This document shows positions 28,034-37,070 of a stretch of 64,000 nt of DNA, in pieces. The stretch is from Streptomyces mobaraensis (GTDB taxonomy: Bacteria > Actinomycetota > Actinomycetes > Streptomycetales > Streptomycetaceae). The stretch's first letter is position 1. Every line of letters starts with the position of its first letter. Where the stretch lies: NCBI RefSeq assembly GCF_020099395.1, contig NZ_CP083590.1, positions 4,154,001-4,218,000 on the forward strand, read 5' to 3'. The translations under genes and the position numbers were made by a program. The notes beneath the pieces are model-generated. The model was not told the DNA's origin, ran no database searches, and was given only the letters and a program-made list of their open reading frames with translations.

Positions 28034-28900
28034 GTGCACCGCCGGCACAACGGGCTCAGGACCGCCGTACTCCTCGGCGGGCTGTCCGCGCTCATCATCG
28101 TCATCGGCAGCGCCTTCGGCAGGACGGGTCTGATCGTCGCCGTCCTGGTGGCGCTGGGCACCAACGCCTACGCGTACTGGAACAGCGACAAGCTCGCCCT
28201 GCGGGCGATGCGCGCCCGCCCGGTCAGCGAGTTCGAGGCGCCGCACCTCTACCGCATGGTGCGCGAGCTCTCCACCGCCGCCCGCCAGCCCATGCCCCGG
28301 CTGTACATCTCGCCCACCGAGGCCCCCAACGCCTTCGCCACCGGCCGCAACCCGCGCAACGCCGCGGTCTGCTGCACCGACGGCATCCTGCGCCTCCTCG
28401 ACGAGCGCGAGCTGCGCGGCGTGATCGGCCACGAGCTCAGCCACGTCTACAACCGCGACATCCTCATCTCGTCGGTCGCGGGGGCGCTCGCCTCGGTGGT
28501 GATGTTCCTGGTGAACTTCGCCTGGCTGATCCCGATCGGCAGGTCCGACGACGACGAGGGCCCAGGGATCGTCGGCATGATCATGATCATGCTGCTGGGG
28601 CCCATCGCGGCGTCCCTGATCCAGCTTGCCGTCAGCCGCTCCCGGGAGTACGAGGCCGACGCGTCCGGCGCCCGCCTCACCGGCGACCCGCTGGCCCTGG
28701 CCTCGGCCCTCCGCAAACTGGAGACGGGCACCGCGCGGCTCCCGCTCCCGCCGGAGCCGCGCCTGGAGACGGCGAGCCACATGATGATCGCCAACCCGTT
28801 CCGGCAGGGCGAGGGGATGTCCAAGCTCTTCTCCACCCACCCCCCGATGGCCGAACGGATCAGCCGCCTGGAGCGGATGGCGGGCGGCGGCCGCGGCTGA
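28034..28900 (+). CDS. htpX: HtpX-like M48 membrane metalloprotease
   Basis: 288 residues from GTG 28034 with GGAGGG upstream. Two N-terminal helices (about 12-28 and 30-48) and two more (about 146-165, 178-202) place the active site on the cytoplasmic face. The Zn motif HELSH is at 133-137, preceded by GVIG, and the third ligand Glu is in SREYEADA (about 204-211). HtpX proteins degrade misfolded membrane proteins together with FtsH. The protein ends with [18 protein letters not shown], the family C-terminus. Length is normal. Confidence 0.95.
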   Translation: MHRRHNGLRTAVLLGGLSALIIVIGSAFGRTGLIVAVLVALGTNAYAYWNSDKLALRAMRARPVSEFEAPHLYRMVRELSTAARQPMPRLYISPTEAPNAFATGRNPRNAAVCCTDGILRLLDERELRGVIGHELSHVYNRDILISSVAGALASVVMFLVNFAWLIPIGRSDDDEGPGIVGMIMIMLLGPIAASLIQLAVSRSREYEADASGARLTGDPLALASALRKLETGTARLPLPPEPRLETASHMMIANPFRQGEGMSKLFSTHPPMAERISRLERMAGGGRG

Positions 28901-28906
28901 GGTGCC

Positions 28907-29125
28907 TCAGGAGACCGTCTCGCCGTCGTGCGTACCACCCTTGCAGACGGCCGTGATCTCGACCGTCAGGTCGCCCGGGTTGGAGTCGCCGTAGTCCGGG
29001 ACGCCACCGCCGTCGAGACAGGTGAAGACGTCGATGTCGGCCGGGGCCACGGGCTCGGCCTGGGCGCTGGTGACGCCGATGACGCTCACGGCGGCCAGGG
29101 CCGCCGCCAGGATCGCTCTGCGCAT
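28907..29125 (-). CDS. Small secreted protein of unknown function
   Basis: 72 residues from ATG 29125, which has an ideal GGGAGG seven bases upstream. MRRAILAAALAAVSVIGVTS AQA-type N-terminus is a clear Sec signal peptide, leaving a mature protein of about 48 residues with two cysteines (FTCLDGG, AVCKGG) able to form one disulfide. It is rich in Asp/Gly and acidic. I do not recognise a family. It converges on htpX with only six bases between the stop codons. Confidence 0.75.
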   Translation of the reverse strand: MRRAILAAALAAVSVIGVTSAQAEPVAPADIDVFTCLDGGGVPDYGDSNPGDLTVEITAVCKGGTHDGETVS

Positions 29126-29221
29126 GGTTCCTCCCGGACGGTTCGTCCGCCGAATGGCGGCACGCCCACCATGGCCACGGGAAACGTCCGGCGGCGCGCT
29201 GCGTTGGGCCGTTGGAGGGAC

Positions 29222-29345
29222 ATCCGGGCTCGCCGAGCGCGGTTTCGGGGGGTGTGGGGCTCGCCACCCCCACAAGAAACGGTGAATGGGGGTGCCCCCT
29301 CTGGGGGAGGGACCGGGGCACCCCGCCCCGCCCGCGCCGGGAAGC
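29222..29345. repeat. Dispersed hairpin repeat, copy 2
   Basis: The block from GGTTTCGGGGGGTG through CACAAGAAACGGTGAATGGG to CTGGGGGAGGGACCGGGGCA is nearly identical, in inverse orientation, to 61728-61800. It lies between the small secreted-protein gene and the end of the AraC-type gene. Confidence 0.8.
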
Positions 29346-29350
29346 ACCGC

Positions 29351-30313
29351 TCACGCCACGGCCCGCTCCACCCGAGCCGCCCGCCGATACCCACCGGGTG
29401 CCTGCCCGAACTCCCGCTTGAATGCCTTCGCGAACGCGAACTCCGACCCGTACCCGGCCCGCGCCGCCACCGCCGCCAGCGGCACGTCGGACTCCCGCAG
29501 CAGCCGGGCCGCCGTCGTCATCCGCCACCGCGTCAGGTACGCGACGGGCGGCTCCCCAACGAGCGTCGTGAAGCGCCGGGCGAACGCCGCCCGGGACAGC
29601 CCGGAACGCCCGGCCAGCGACTCGACCGTCCACTGCGCCGAGGGCTCCTCGTGGATCGCCGCGAGCGCGGGCGCGACCACGGGGTCGGCCAGCGCGGCGG
29701 CCCACCCCGCGCCGTCGCCGTCCCCGGCGGGCCGCTCCGCCAGCCAGGCCCGCAGGATGTACAGCAGCAAAGAGTCGATCAGCGAGGGCACGATGCCGGC
29801 CGAGCCGGGCCGGGGGTTCTCCACCTCGGCGCCCAGCAACCGCACGGCGGCGCTCAGTTCGGGGTGCCGGCCGTCCCGCGCCGGCAGGTGGATCACGGCG
29901 GGCAGCCGGCCGACGAGCGGGTGCGGCCGGCCCTGGTCCAGGTGGTAATTGCCGCACAGCAGACTGGTACGGGCGCCGTCACCGCCCACCGAGACCGTTC
30001 CGATCGGGGTGCCCGCACAGAAATCAGCCGTGTCCTCGGGCTGCGCCGGGGTGTCCGGGTGGTCGGCGAGGATGTGCCCGCGCCCGTCCCGCAGGAAGAT
30101 CACGTCACCTTCCTCCAGCCGGATCGGCTCCTGGTACGTGTCCACGGACCCGTCCTCCAGCGGCAGCGCCCAGCACGCGCCGTGCAGCACCACATGGAAC
30201 CCGGCCCCCGCGACGGGCGGCAGCCGCAGCCCCCAGGGCGCCCGCCCGTCGGTGCGCACGGAGGCCGGACTCCCGGTCCGCATCGAGGCCAGCGCCTCGG
30301 TCAGGATGTCCAC
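29351..30313 (-). CDS. AraC-family transcriptional regulator with cupin sensor domain
   Basis: 320 residues from GTG 30313 (DILTEALASMRTGS), preceded by GGAGGAG. The N-terminal half has the cupin/AraC-binding pattern GFHVVLHGACWAL, IRLEEGDVIFLRDGRGHIL. The C-terminal ~100 residues are the double helix-turn-helix: WTVESLAGRSGLSRAAFARR (first) and VPLAAVAARAGYGSEFAFAK (second), then FKREFGQAPGGYRR. It is expected to bind a small ligand and activate a nearby gene; the oxidoreductase gene upstream on the same strand is one candidate. Confidence 0.92.
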   Translation of the reverse strand: MDILTEALASMRTGSPASVRTDGRAPWGLRLPPVAGAGFHVVLHGACWALPLEDGSVDTYQEPIRLEEGDVIFLRDGRGHILADHPDTPAQPEDTADFCAGTPIGTVSVGGDGARTSLLCGNYHLDQGRPHPLVGRLPAVIHLPARDGRHPELSAAVRLLGAEVENPRPGSAGIVPSLIDSLLLYILRAWLAERPAGDGDGAGWAAALADPVVAPALAAIHEEPSAQWTVESLAGRSGLSRAAFARRFTTLVGEPPVAYLTRWRMTTAARLLRESDVPLAAVAARAGYGSEFAFAKAFKREFGQAPGGYRRAARVERAVA

Positions 30314-30767
30314 GCGATCTCCTCCGCCCGATTGGTCTGCTCCACCAGTCTCGCTTGCCTCAGCGGACGCGTCCGTCCCCCCGGGGTCCGGCGCCCGTCC
30401 CCGCGTTCCGGCGCACCGGATCCCGAGGTCTGGCCCCGGGCCGCCTGCCCGCCATCCAGGCCGCACCCGCGGCGAGTTCCACCTCCGCCGCGCCCTCCGG
30501 ATCCGCGGCGAAGCCGCGTCCGCGAAGCCGCGTCCGCGAAGCCGCGTCCGCGAAGCCGCGTCCGCGAAGCCGCGTCCGCGAAGCCGGCCGTCATCCCGCC
30601 CGTGGTCACCGCCCGGCCCGCCGCCGCCACCGTCGCTCTGACCGCCCGCTCGCCGCTCCGCCCATCCGCTCGTGGTTCCACCCGCCTGTCCGGCCGCTCC
30701 GCCCGCACGCCGGCCTGTCCGTCCGGGCGCACGCCGGACACCCGGTACCCGCCGCCTCAGCCCACCG
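30314..30767. other. Intergenic region with tandem repeats
   Basis: 454 bases between the AraC-type gene and the end of the oxidoreductase gene. It contains the 14-bp tandem array described separately, then a stretch of loosely repeated GCCCGCC/CCGCTCC elements. Open frames here are by-products of GC bias and have no ribosome-binding site. Confidence 0.5.
30508..30585. repeat. 14-bp tandem repeat, 5.5 copies
   Basis: Five exact copies of GCGAAGCCGCGTCC (30508-30577) plus GCGAAGCC. The period is not a multiple of three, so it is not a coding repeat. The unit is itself partly self-complementary (CGCGG/CCGCG), so the single strand could fold. Confidence 0.95.
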
Positions 30768-31694
30768 TCAGCCCACCGTCAATACGACCTTCCCCAGCGC
30801 CCGCCCCGCCCCCACCAGTTCATGCGCCGTGCCCGCCTCGGCGAGCGGGAAGGTGGCCCCGACGTGCGGCCGGATCCGGCCCGCGTCCACCAGCTCGGCG
30901 ATCGCTTCCAGGGCCGCGTAGTCCGGCTCCACCATGACTCCGGCGAAGCGGAAGCCGTCGGCCTCCACCGCGGCCGCGAGCTCCCGGTCGCCGTGCTCCA
31001 GGATGCTGACGAGCGTGCCGCCGGGCCGGAGGACCTTCGTCGAACGGGCGCCCTGGGCCGTGGAGTCGAAGACCACGTCGACGTCCTTCACGGCCTCCGT
31101 GAAGTCGACCGCCTGGTAGTCGATCACCTCGTCGGCGCCCAGCCCGCGGACGAACTCGTGCTTGCCCGCGCTCGCCAGCGCGATCACCTCGGCGCCCCGG
31201 ACCTTGGCGATCTGCACCGCCAGGTGCCCGACCCCGCCAGCCGCCCGGTGGATCAGCACCCGGTCGCCCTCCGCCACGCCGGCCGCGTCCACCAGCCCCT
31301 GCCAGGCGGTGAGCGCCGCGAGCGGCAGCGCGGCGGCGTGCACGTGGTCGAGGGAGGCGGGCTTCCGGGCGACCTGGCGGGAGGGCACGGCCACGTACTC
31401 GGCGTAGGCGTTGGCGGCGCGCGGGAAGAAGGGCATCCCGTACACCTCGTCGCCGACCTTGAAGCGGGCGCCGGCGCCGGCCTCCTCGACGACCCCGGAG
31501 ACGTCCCAGCCGACCCCGAACGGCGGCTCGCCCAGCAGCGGGAGCGCCCCCGACCGGACGGCGACGTCCACCGGGTTCACCGCGCTCGCCCGCACCCGTA
31601 TCAGCACCTCGCCCCCGAGCGGCACCGGCCGCTCGGTCTCCACCAGCTCCAGCACCTCGGGGCCGCCGAAGGTCTTCTGCACCACAGCACGCAT
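30768..31694 (-). CDS. NAD(P)H-dependent quinone oxidoreductase-like MDR protein
   Basis: 308 residues from ATG 31694 with GGGAG upstream. It belongs to the zinc-free quinone-reductase branch of the medium-chain dehydrogenase family: MRAVVQKTFGGPEVLELVE start, GWDVSGVVEEAGAGARFKVG, and the nucleotide-binding VLIHRAAGGVGHLAVQIAKV (AxxGGVG motif). The Cys/His ligands of the catalytic and structural zinc are missing. It likely reduces a quinone or an enone using NADPH. It is transcribed in the same direction as the LysR gene upstream (125-base gap) and the AraC gene downstream. Confidence 0.9.
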   Translation of the reverse strand: MRAVVQKTFGGPEVLELVETERPVPLGGEVLIRVRASAVNPVDVAVRSGALPLLGEPPFGVGWDVSGVVEEAGAGARFKVGDEVYGMPFFPRAANAYAEYVAVPSRQVARKPASLDHVHAAALPLAALTAWQGLVDAAGVAEGDRVLIHRAAGGVGHLAVQIAKVRGAEVIALASAGKHEFVRGLGADEVIDYQAVDFTEAVKDVDVVFDSTAQGARSTKVLRPGGTLVSILEHGDRELAAAVEADGFRFAGVMVEPDYAALEAIAELVDAGRIRPHVGATFPLAEAGTAHELVGAGRALGKVVLTVG

Positions 31695-31819
31695 GGGGTC
31701 ACTCCCTGCTCGTTCGTCCGTTTCGACTCCTTCACCGTACGAACCCGGAACGAGCGTCTGAATGGCCTTCCGTCTCCGAAAAATGTCCCACCGTCTCGCA
31801 TCCCGCCCCGAGGAGGAGC

Positions 31820-32680
31820 TCAACGGCCGTAGACCCCGACCGCGATCCGCACGAACGTCCCGACCAGCGGGTTCGCCTCACCCGCCCGCCACGCCACCAC
31901 GACCGGGCTCGGCGCCACGCCGTCCAGCGGCACCACGGCGAGCCCCTCGCCCGGCTCGTGCCCCAGGACCGTCACGCCGACCGTGCCGTTCCAGAGCACG
32001 GCCTGCCGGCACTCCCGGACCGCGCGGACCACCGGGCCCTCGCGGGGCCGCCCGGCGTGCCAGTACGCCTGCCAGAGCGGGTCGGTGCCCGCCGGGAAGC
32101 GGAACCAGCGGCGGTCCGCCAGATCGGCCGGCCGCAGCCGGTCGCGCCGGGCCAGCGGATCGTCGGCGCGCAGCAGGGCGCCCACCGGGTCGGCCCGCAG
32201 CTCGCGCACGGTCAGCTCGGTGCCGTCGAACGGCCCGCGGGTCAGGGCGACGTCGACCGTTCCGGCGTGCAGCCCGCAGGTCGGGTCGGTCAGGTCCGTG
32301 TCACGGACGCGGACCTCGGCGTGCGGGTGCCGCCGGCGGAAGGCGCGGGCCAGCCGCGCCGCGTCGGGACCGCCGCCCTCCCCCAGGATGCCGACGGTGA
32401 GGGTGACGCTCCCGGCGCCCCCGGCCGCCGCGGCGACGCGGTCGCGGGCCCGGTCGGCCCGGTCGAGCAGGGCGCGCGCCTCGTCGAGCAGGACGGCTCC
32501 CGCCGGGGTGAGCGCGACACCGGCGGGCGACCGGTCGAACAGCGCCGCGCCGACGTCGGCCTCCAGCCGCCTGATCGCCCGGCTCAGCGGCGGCTGGCTC
32601 ATGTGCAGCCGGGCGGCGGCCCGGCCGAAGTGGAGTTCCTCGGCGACCGCCACGAAGTACCGCAGAGTGCGCAGCTCCAT
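31820..32680 (-). CDS. LysR-family transcriptional regulator
   Basis: 286 residues from ATG 32680. The winged helix-turn-helix is ELRTLRYFVAVAEELHFGRA through MSQPPLSRAIRRLEADVGAA, the classical LysR start. Residues 90-286 form the effector-binding domain. It is divergent from the cupin gene across only 80 bases, the usual arrangement for a LysR protein and its target, so the cupin gene (and perhaps the oxidoreductase downstream) is the likely target. Confidence 0.93.
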   Translation of the reverse strand: MELRTLRYFVAVAEELHFGRAAARLHMSQPPLSRAIRRLEADVGAALFDRSPAGVALTPAGAVLLDEARALLDRADRARDRVAAAAGGAGSVTLTVGILGEGGGPDAARLARAFRRRHPHAEVRVRDTDLTDPTCGLHAGTVDVALTRGPFDGTELTVRELRADPVGALLRADDPLARRDRLRPADLADRRWFRFPAGTDPLWQAYWHAGRPREGPVVRAVRECRQAVLWNGTVGVTVLGHEPGEGLAVVPLDGVAPSPVVVAWRAGEANPLVGTFVRIAVGVYGR

Positions 32681-32760
32681 GCGGGGACGATACCCGTACG
32701 GTATCGGCCGCCCCGGACAGGTCTTGGACAACTGCCGGGCCCCGGCCGTCAGATGGGGCC
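32681..32760. promoter_or_regulatory. Divergent LysR/cupin promoter region
   Basis: 80 bases between divergent start codons. It holds a short palindrome CCGTACGG (32695-32702) and T-N11-A-type pairs, as expected for a LysR binding site. Exact promoters were not assigned. Confidence 0.45.
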
Positions 32761-33303
32761 ATGACCGACGAACCGCAGACCGACGAATCACAGACCGACA
32801 CCGACCGACCGTCCACCGCCCCTACCGCCCCTACCGCCCCCACCACCCCCACCGCCTCGGTGGTCGCCCCGGGCGAGGGGGAGACGATCCTCCTGGGCCC
32901 CACGCGCATGCGCGTCCTCGAAGACGGAGCCAACACCGGCCACCGCCTCGGGGTCACCGAGTCCGTCCTCGCGCCGCACACCCCCGGACCGCCGCAGCAC
33001 CGCCACGCCCGGCACGACGAGGGCTTCTACGTCCTCTCCGGCACCGTGCGGTTCACGGTCGGGGACCGGGAGTACGACGCGACCGCGGGCACCTTCGTGC
33101 TCGTCCCGCCCGGAACCCCGCACACCTTCGCCAACACGACCGGCCGGCCGGCCGTCATGCTGAGCGTCTTCACGCCGGACCTGTACGTGCAGTACTTCCG
33201 CGACCTGCGGGACATGACGGCCGACGGCCGCACCCCGAGCCCCCGCGCACACCGCGACACGATGAGCCGCTACGCGACGGAAACCGCCACCGACCCCGCG
33301 TGA
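32761..33303 (+). CDS. Cupin-domain protein
   Basis: 180 residues from ATG 32761. A Thr/Pro/Asp-rich N-terminus (1-33) precedes one cupin barrel: motif 1 PPQHRHARHDEGFYVLSGTV with His/His/Glu metal ligands, motif 2 GTFVLVPPGTPHTFANTT with the final His. A mononuclear metal site is therefore expected. Cupins of this kind include dioxygenases, isomerases and sugar-binding proteins; the substrate cannot be named. It is divergent from the LysR gene that probably controls it. Confidence 0.88.
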   Translation: MTDEPQTDESQTDTDRPSTAPTAPTAPTTPTASVVAPGEGETILLGPTRMRVLEDGANTGHRLGVTESVLAPHTPGPPQHRHARHDEGFYVLSGTVRFTVGDREYDATAGTFVLVPPGTPHTFANTTGRPAVMLSVFTPDLYVQYFRDLRDMTADGRTPSPRAHRDTMSRYATETATDPA

Positions 33304-33408
33304 CGGCCCGGTCGCACACCCTTCCCGCCCGCGCGGGGGCAACCGCGCCGCCGCTTCCCGGCGTCACAGTGAGTGGCCAGGGAACCAGTCGCGTGAAAGG
33401 CTATGCAC

Positions 33409-33801
33409 ATGAGGTTCATCCTGAATATCGTCTGGCTGGTCCTCTGCGGGCTCTGGATGGCGCTCGGCTATGTGGTCGCGGGCATCATCTGTTGCGTGCT
33501 CATCGTGACGATCCCGTTCGGCATCGCCTCCTTCCGCATCGCCTCCTACGCCCTCTGGCCTTTCGGCCGGACGACCGTCGAACGCCGGGACGCGGGCGCC
33601 GGCTCGCTGCTCGGCAACATCATCTGGATCGTCTTCGCCGGCTGGTGGCTCGCGCTGGGCCACATCTTCACCGGCATCGCGCTGTGCTGCACGATCATCG
33701 GCATCCCGCTGGGCATCGCGAACTTCAAGCTGATCCCGGTCTCCCTGATGCCGCTCGGCCGTGAGATCGTCCCGACGGACCGTCCGTTCGCCACCCGGTA
33801 G
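33409..33801 (+). CDS. yccF: YccF-family membrane protein
   Basis: 130 residues from ATG 33409; ATG 33403 is possible but leaves too little room after AAAGG. The protein is two copies of a YccF (DUF307) unit: ILNIVWLVLCGLWMALGYVV with CVLIVTIPFGIASFRIA, then LLGNIIWIVFAGWWLALGHI with CCTIIGIPLGIANFKLIP. Four membrane helices. Function is unknown in all bacteria; inner-membrane location is clear. Confidence 0.92.
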   Translation: MRFILNIVWLVLCGLWMALGYVVAGIICCVLIVTIPFGIASFRIASYALWPFGRTTVERRDAGAGSLLGNIIWIVFAGWWLALGHIFTGIALCCTIIGIPLGIANFKLIPVSLMPLGREIVPTDRPFATR

Positions 33802-34032
33802 GCGCGCGCGAGCCCGACACGGGACGAGGGGCCCGGACCGCTTCCGGGCACGGGCCCCACGCCGACCGGGCACGGGCCCCACGACGACCGGACACGGGCC
33901 CCACGACGAGGTGACCGCCGCCCGGGCGAGGACGCCCCGCGTACCGCAACCTCCGGGCCGCCCACGCCGTTTGCCGCGCATGAACGCAGCGCTGCGACAA
34001 GGAACCGACACATCGGCGGCCGGGGCCGGTGC

Positions 34033-35157
34033 GTGGTGACGGAGCCCTCGGCCGGCCCCGGCGCCCCCGCCCGGCAGCCCGCCCCGCCGGTCAACTCGCA
34101 CAACGAATGGGACCTGTTGGAGGAGGTCGTCGTCGGCCGCCTCGACGGCGCCGTCGTCCCCTCCCGCCACCCGGTCGTGTCCTGCAACCTCCCGCCGTGG
34201 GCGGCCCGGCTGCAGGGGCTCACCGCCGGCCGCCGGTATCCGAAGTTCCTGGTGGAGCGGGCGCAGCGCGAACTCGACGGGTTCGTGGACCTCCTGTGCT
34301 CCCTCGGCGTCACGGTCACCCGCCCCGACCCGGTCGACCACGGACGGCGCTTCCGCACCCCGAACTGGTCGTCGCGCGGCTTCTGCAACGCCTGCCCGCG
34401 GGACTGCCTGCTGGTGGTCGGCGACGAGATCATCGAGACCCCGATGGCGTGGCCGAGCCGGTATTTCGAGACGCACTCCTACCGCACGCTCCTCAAGGAC
34501 TACTTCCGGCGCGGCGCCCGCTGGACGGCCGCGCCGCGGCCGCAGCTCACCGACGAGCTGTTCGTGCCGGGCCACCGGAGGCCCCGGGCCGACGAGCCGG
34601 TGCGCCACATCGTCACCGAGTTCGAGCCGGTCTTCGACGCGGCGGACTTCGTCCGCGTGGGCCGGGACCTCTTCGTCACGCGCGGCAACGTCACCAACCG
34701 CATGGGCGTCGACTGGCTCCGCCGCCACCTCGGCCCCGGCTACCGGGTCCACGAGATCGCGAGCCGCTGCCGGACGCCCATGCACATCGACACGACGTTC
34801 ATGCCGCTCGCCCCCGGCAAGGTGCTGATCAACCCGGAGTACGTCGACGTCGACGGCCTGCCCGACATCCTGCGGTCGTGGGACATCCTCGTGGCCCCCG
34901 AGCCCGACCCGATGGACGACCGCCTGCTCAGGCTGACGTCGCTGTGCGGCAAGTGGCTGAGCATGAACGTGCTGATGATCGACGAGAAGCGGGTGATCGT
35001 GGAGCGGCACCACACCGGGATGGTGAACGCGCTCAAGAGGTGGGGGTTCGAGCCGATCCCCTGCGACTTCCTGCACTACGCGCCGTTCGGCGGCTCGTTC
35101 CACTGCGCCACGCTCGACGTCAGGCGCCGCGGCAGCCTCGAGTCGTACTTCCGCTGA
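34033..35157 (+). CDS. Glycine amidinotransferase-like enzyme (orphan)
   Basis: 374 residues from GTG 34033 (GTG 34036 also possible). The fold and triad of L-arginine:glycine amidinotransferase and the aminocyclitol amidinotransferases are present: Asp in FDAADFVRVGRDLFV (about 205), His251 in MHIDTTFMPL and the nucleophile Cys358 in GGSFHCATLDVRRRG. SKWLSMNVLMIDEKRV-type segment (308-321) is also typical. The enzyme transfers the amidino group of arginine to an amine through a Cys-amidino intermediate. No aminocyclitol or creatine-type pathway genes are nearby, so the acceptor is unknown. Glycine is the default guess; a specialised metabolite is possible. Confidence 0.9.
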   Translation: MVTEPSAGPGAPARQPAPPVNSHNEWDLLEEVVVGRLDGAVVPSRHPVVSCNLPPWAARLQGLTAGRRYPKFLVERAQRELDGFVDLLCSLGVTVTRPDPVDHGRRFRTPNWSSRGFCNACPRDCLLVVGDEIIETPMAWPSRYFETHSYRTLLKDYFRRGARWTAAPRPQLTDELFVPGHRRPRADEPVRHIVTEFEPVFDAADFVRVGRDLFVTRGNVTNRMGVDWLRRHLGPGYRVHEIASRCRTPMHIDTTFMPLAPGKVLINPEYVDVDGLPDILRSWDILVAPEPDPMDDRLLRLTSLCGKWLSMNVLMIDEKRVIVERHHTGMVNALKRWGFEPIPCDFLHYAPFGGSFHCATLDVRRRGSLESYFR

Positions 35158-35400
35158 CACCCCGACGACACGGGAGAACGCATCCCGCCCGCCTGGCACC
35201 ACTTTTCGGTCAGGACGCGTCGATCGGCCGCGCGCCGCCGGCGGGGCCGGGAGAGTGGTCGCGCGCTCCGACGCGCTGCCGCGCCCCGATGTGCGACGGC
35301 GCCTCGACGCGCAGCAGCGCTCCGACGCGCGGCGGCGCCCCGGGCGCAGCAGCGCACCGGCCCGCCCGCCGGGCCGGCCCCGGCCGAAAGGACCCCACCC

Positions 35401-35871
35401 GTGCCCCAGCGCACCTCCCGCCTGCGCACCGCCGCCCTGGCCGCCGCGACCGTCCTGGCCGTGGGCGCCCCCACGGCGTACGCCGCCCTGGACGCCGGCA
35501 GCGAACCGGCGGCCGCCGACCGTTCGACGGCCGTGCGCGGCACCCCGTACGTCGGCACGCACCTCTACTTCGGCACCGCCCGCGCCGACGGGCACCCGGA
35601 TGTGACGGACCGTCAGTTCAGGGACTTCGTGACCCGCCGCGTCACGCCGAAGTTCCCCGCCGGCCTGACCATCGAGGACGCGCGCGGACAGTGGCGCGAC
35701 GCCAAGGGCGTCGTCATCCGCGAGCGCTCCTACGAACTGACCCTCTACTACCCGAAGTCCGAGGCCCGCGCGAAGGACGCGGGCATCCAGGAGATCCGCG
35801 CCGCGTACAAGAAGCAGTTCCATCAGGAGTCGGTGATGCGCGCGGACGAGGCCGCGAGCGTGGACTTCTGA
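35401..35871 (+). CDS. Secreted DUF3574 protein
   Basis: 156 residues from GTG 35401. A Sec signal (RTAALAAATVLAVGAPTAYA) precedes a mature domain with YVGTHLYFGTARADGHPDVT, FRDFVTRRVTPKFPAGLT and REDSYELTLYY-like pieces typical of DUF3574 (small periplasmic/secreted alpha-beta proteins, function unknown). No lipobox Cys. Length is normal for the family. A 243-base repeat-rich gap separates it from the amidinotransferase gene. Confidence 0.85.
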   Translation: MPQRTSRLRTAALAAATVLAVGAPTAYAALDAGSEPAAADRSTAVRGTPYVGTHLYFGTARADGHPDVTDRQFRDFVTRRVTPKFPAGLTIEDARGQWRDAKGVVIRERSYELTLYYPKSEARAKDAGIQEIRAAYKKQFHQESVMRADEAASVDF

Positions 35872-35885
35872 CCGCTCGTGGAACG

Positions 35886-35938
35886 GGACGAGGGCGCGCC
35901 GCGGAAGATCGTGGACCTTCCCCGGCGCGCCCTCGTCC
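35886..35938. terminator. Long hairpin terminator
   Basis: A perfect 16-bp stem, GGACGAGGGCGCGCCG (35886-35901) with its complement at 35923-35938, and a 21-base loop, 15 bases after the DUF3574 stop. It can serve the plus strand and the convergent yajQ-like gene. Confidence 0.8.
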
Positions 35939-36001
35939 GGACGCCGGTCGCCTCGGACGCCGGTCGCCTCGGACGCCGGTCGTCCCGGGCGTCGGTCACC
36001 T
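35938..36001. repeat. 16-bp tandem repeat, four copies
   Basis: CGGACGCCGGTCGCCT occurs twice exactly (35938-35969) and twice with changes (35970-36001), directly after the terminator stem and before the yajQ-like stop. Confidence 0.85.
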
Positions 36002-36020
36002 CACCGGTACGCCCGTCGGG

Positions 36021-36509
36021 TCACCGGTAGTTGACGAACTGGAGGGCGAAGTCCAGCTCCTTGCCCTTCAGCAGGGCGATCACGGCCTGGAGGTCGTCGC
36101 GGCTCTTGGAGGAGACCCGCAGTTCGTCGCCCTGGACCTGGGCCTTGACGCCCTTGGGACCCTCATCGCGGATGATCTTGGCGACCTTCTTGGCGTTCTC
36201 CTGGGAGATGCCCTCTTCGAGCGACGCGGAGATCCGGTACTCCTTGCCCGAAAGCTGCGGCTCGCCCGCGTCCAGGGCCTTCAGGGAGATGCCGCGCTTG
36301 ATGAGCTTCGACTGGAAGACGTCGAGAATCGCCTTCACCCGCTCCTCGGAGTTGGCCCGCATCTCGATCTTCTCGCCGGACCAGGCGATCGAGGCGCCGA
36401 CGTTCTTGAAGTCGTAGCGCTGCGAGATCTCCTTGGCAGTCTGGTTGAGGGCGTTGTCGACCTCCTGCCGCTCGACCTTCGAGACGATGTCGAAACTGGA
36501 GTCGGCCAT
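36021..36509 (-). CDS. YajQ-family nucleotide-binding protein
   Basis: 162 residues from ATG 36509. The full family pattern is present: [20 protein letters not shown] start, [20 protein letters not shown], and the C-terminal [25 protein letters not shown]. YajQ proteins have two ferredoxin-like folds and bind tRNA/nucleotides; some bind cyclic di-GMP and act with LysR regulators. In Streptomyces the role is not settled. It is divergent from tRNA-Tyr. Confidence 0.94.
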   Translation of the reverse strand: MADSSFDIVSKVERQEVDNALNQTAKEISQRYDFKNVGASIAWSGEKIEMRANSEERVKAILDVFQSKLIKRGISLKALDAGEPQLSGKEYRISASLEEGISQENAKKVAKIIRDEGPKGVKAQVQGDELRVSSKSRDDLQAVIALLKGKELDFALQFVNYR

Positions 36510-36742
36510 ATTGAGTTGGCTCCTCGTGCGTAGATTCCGTCAGGGGCGCGGCGTGGGGGCGTCCTCGGTGGCGGGCGCCCGGCGGGGGCCGGACGGGCCC
36601 GGAGGACGGCCGCCCCGCAAGCCTAGTCATCCGGGCGGCGTTCGGCTGGCTCCGAATCGAGTGGCGGAGCACCCCCGGTCATCGGGTATGGTTTACGTCG
36701 TTGCCGAGGAGATCTCGAAAGGGAGTCCGAGGCGGCACCCAT

Positions 36743-36824
36743 GGCGGTGTGCCCGAGTGGCCAATGGGAGCGGACTGTAAATCCGTCGGCTTAGCCTACC
36801 CAGGTTCGAATCCTGGCGCCGCCA
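36743..36824 (+). tRNA. tRNA-Tyr (GTA)
   Basis: 82 bases forming a class II cloverleaf: GGCGGTG pairs with CGCCGCC, the anticodon loop reads CTGTAAA (anticodon GTA), a long variable arm follows, and the T arm has GGTTCGAATCC. Discriminator is A; CCA is not encoded. Confidence 0.96.
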
Positions 36825-36830
36825 CCGAGT

Positions 36831-36865
36831 GAGGCCCCTGCTCTTCCGAGAGCAGGGGCCTCTTT
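36831..36865 (+). terminator. tRNA-Tyr terminator
   Basis: Perfect 14-bp stem GAGGCCCCTGCTCT (36831-36844) with its complement at 36849-36862, a 4-base loop and TTT, seven bases after the tRNA. Confidence 0.9.
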
Positions 36866-37070
36866 GGTGTGCTCGCAGTGCTCAGCGTGCTCGGTGGGGC
36901 GCTCCGGTCCGCTCGCCGCCGGGCAGGTGCGCCCGCCCGCGTTCAGGTGGGACCGGGTGCGTTCAACCGCGTTCGGGCGGGTTTTTCTGGGCGCCCGGGG
37001 CAGGAAGCCGGGGCGCCGGCCCCTCGGACCGGACCGCCTCCGCGCCCCCCTGCCCGCCCCGCCACCCCGC

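Noticed and set aside
32761..35871. Biosynthetic gene cluster around the amidinotransferase
   Set aside because: Neighbours are a cupin, YccF, DUF3574 and YajQ; there are no aminotransferase, carrier-protein, synthetase or glycosyltransferase genes.
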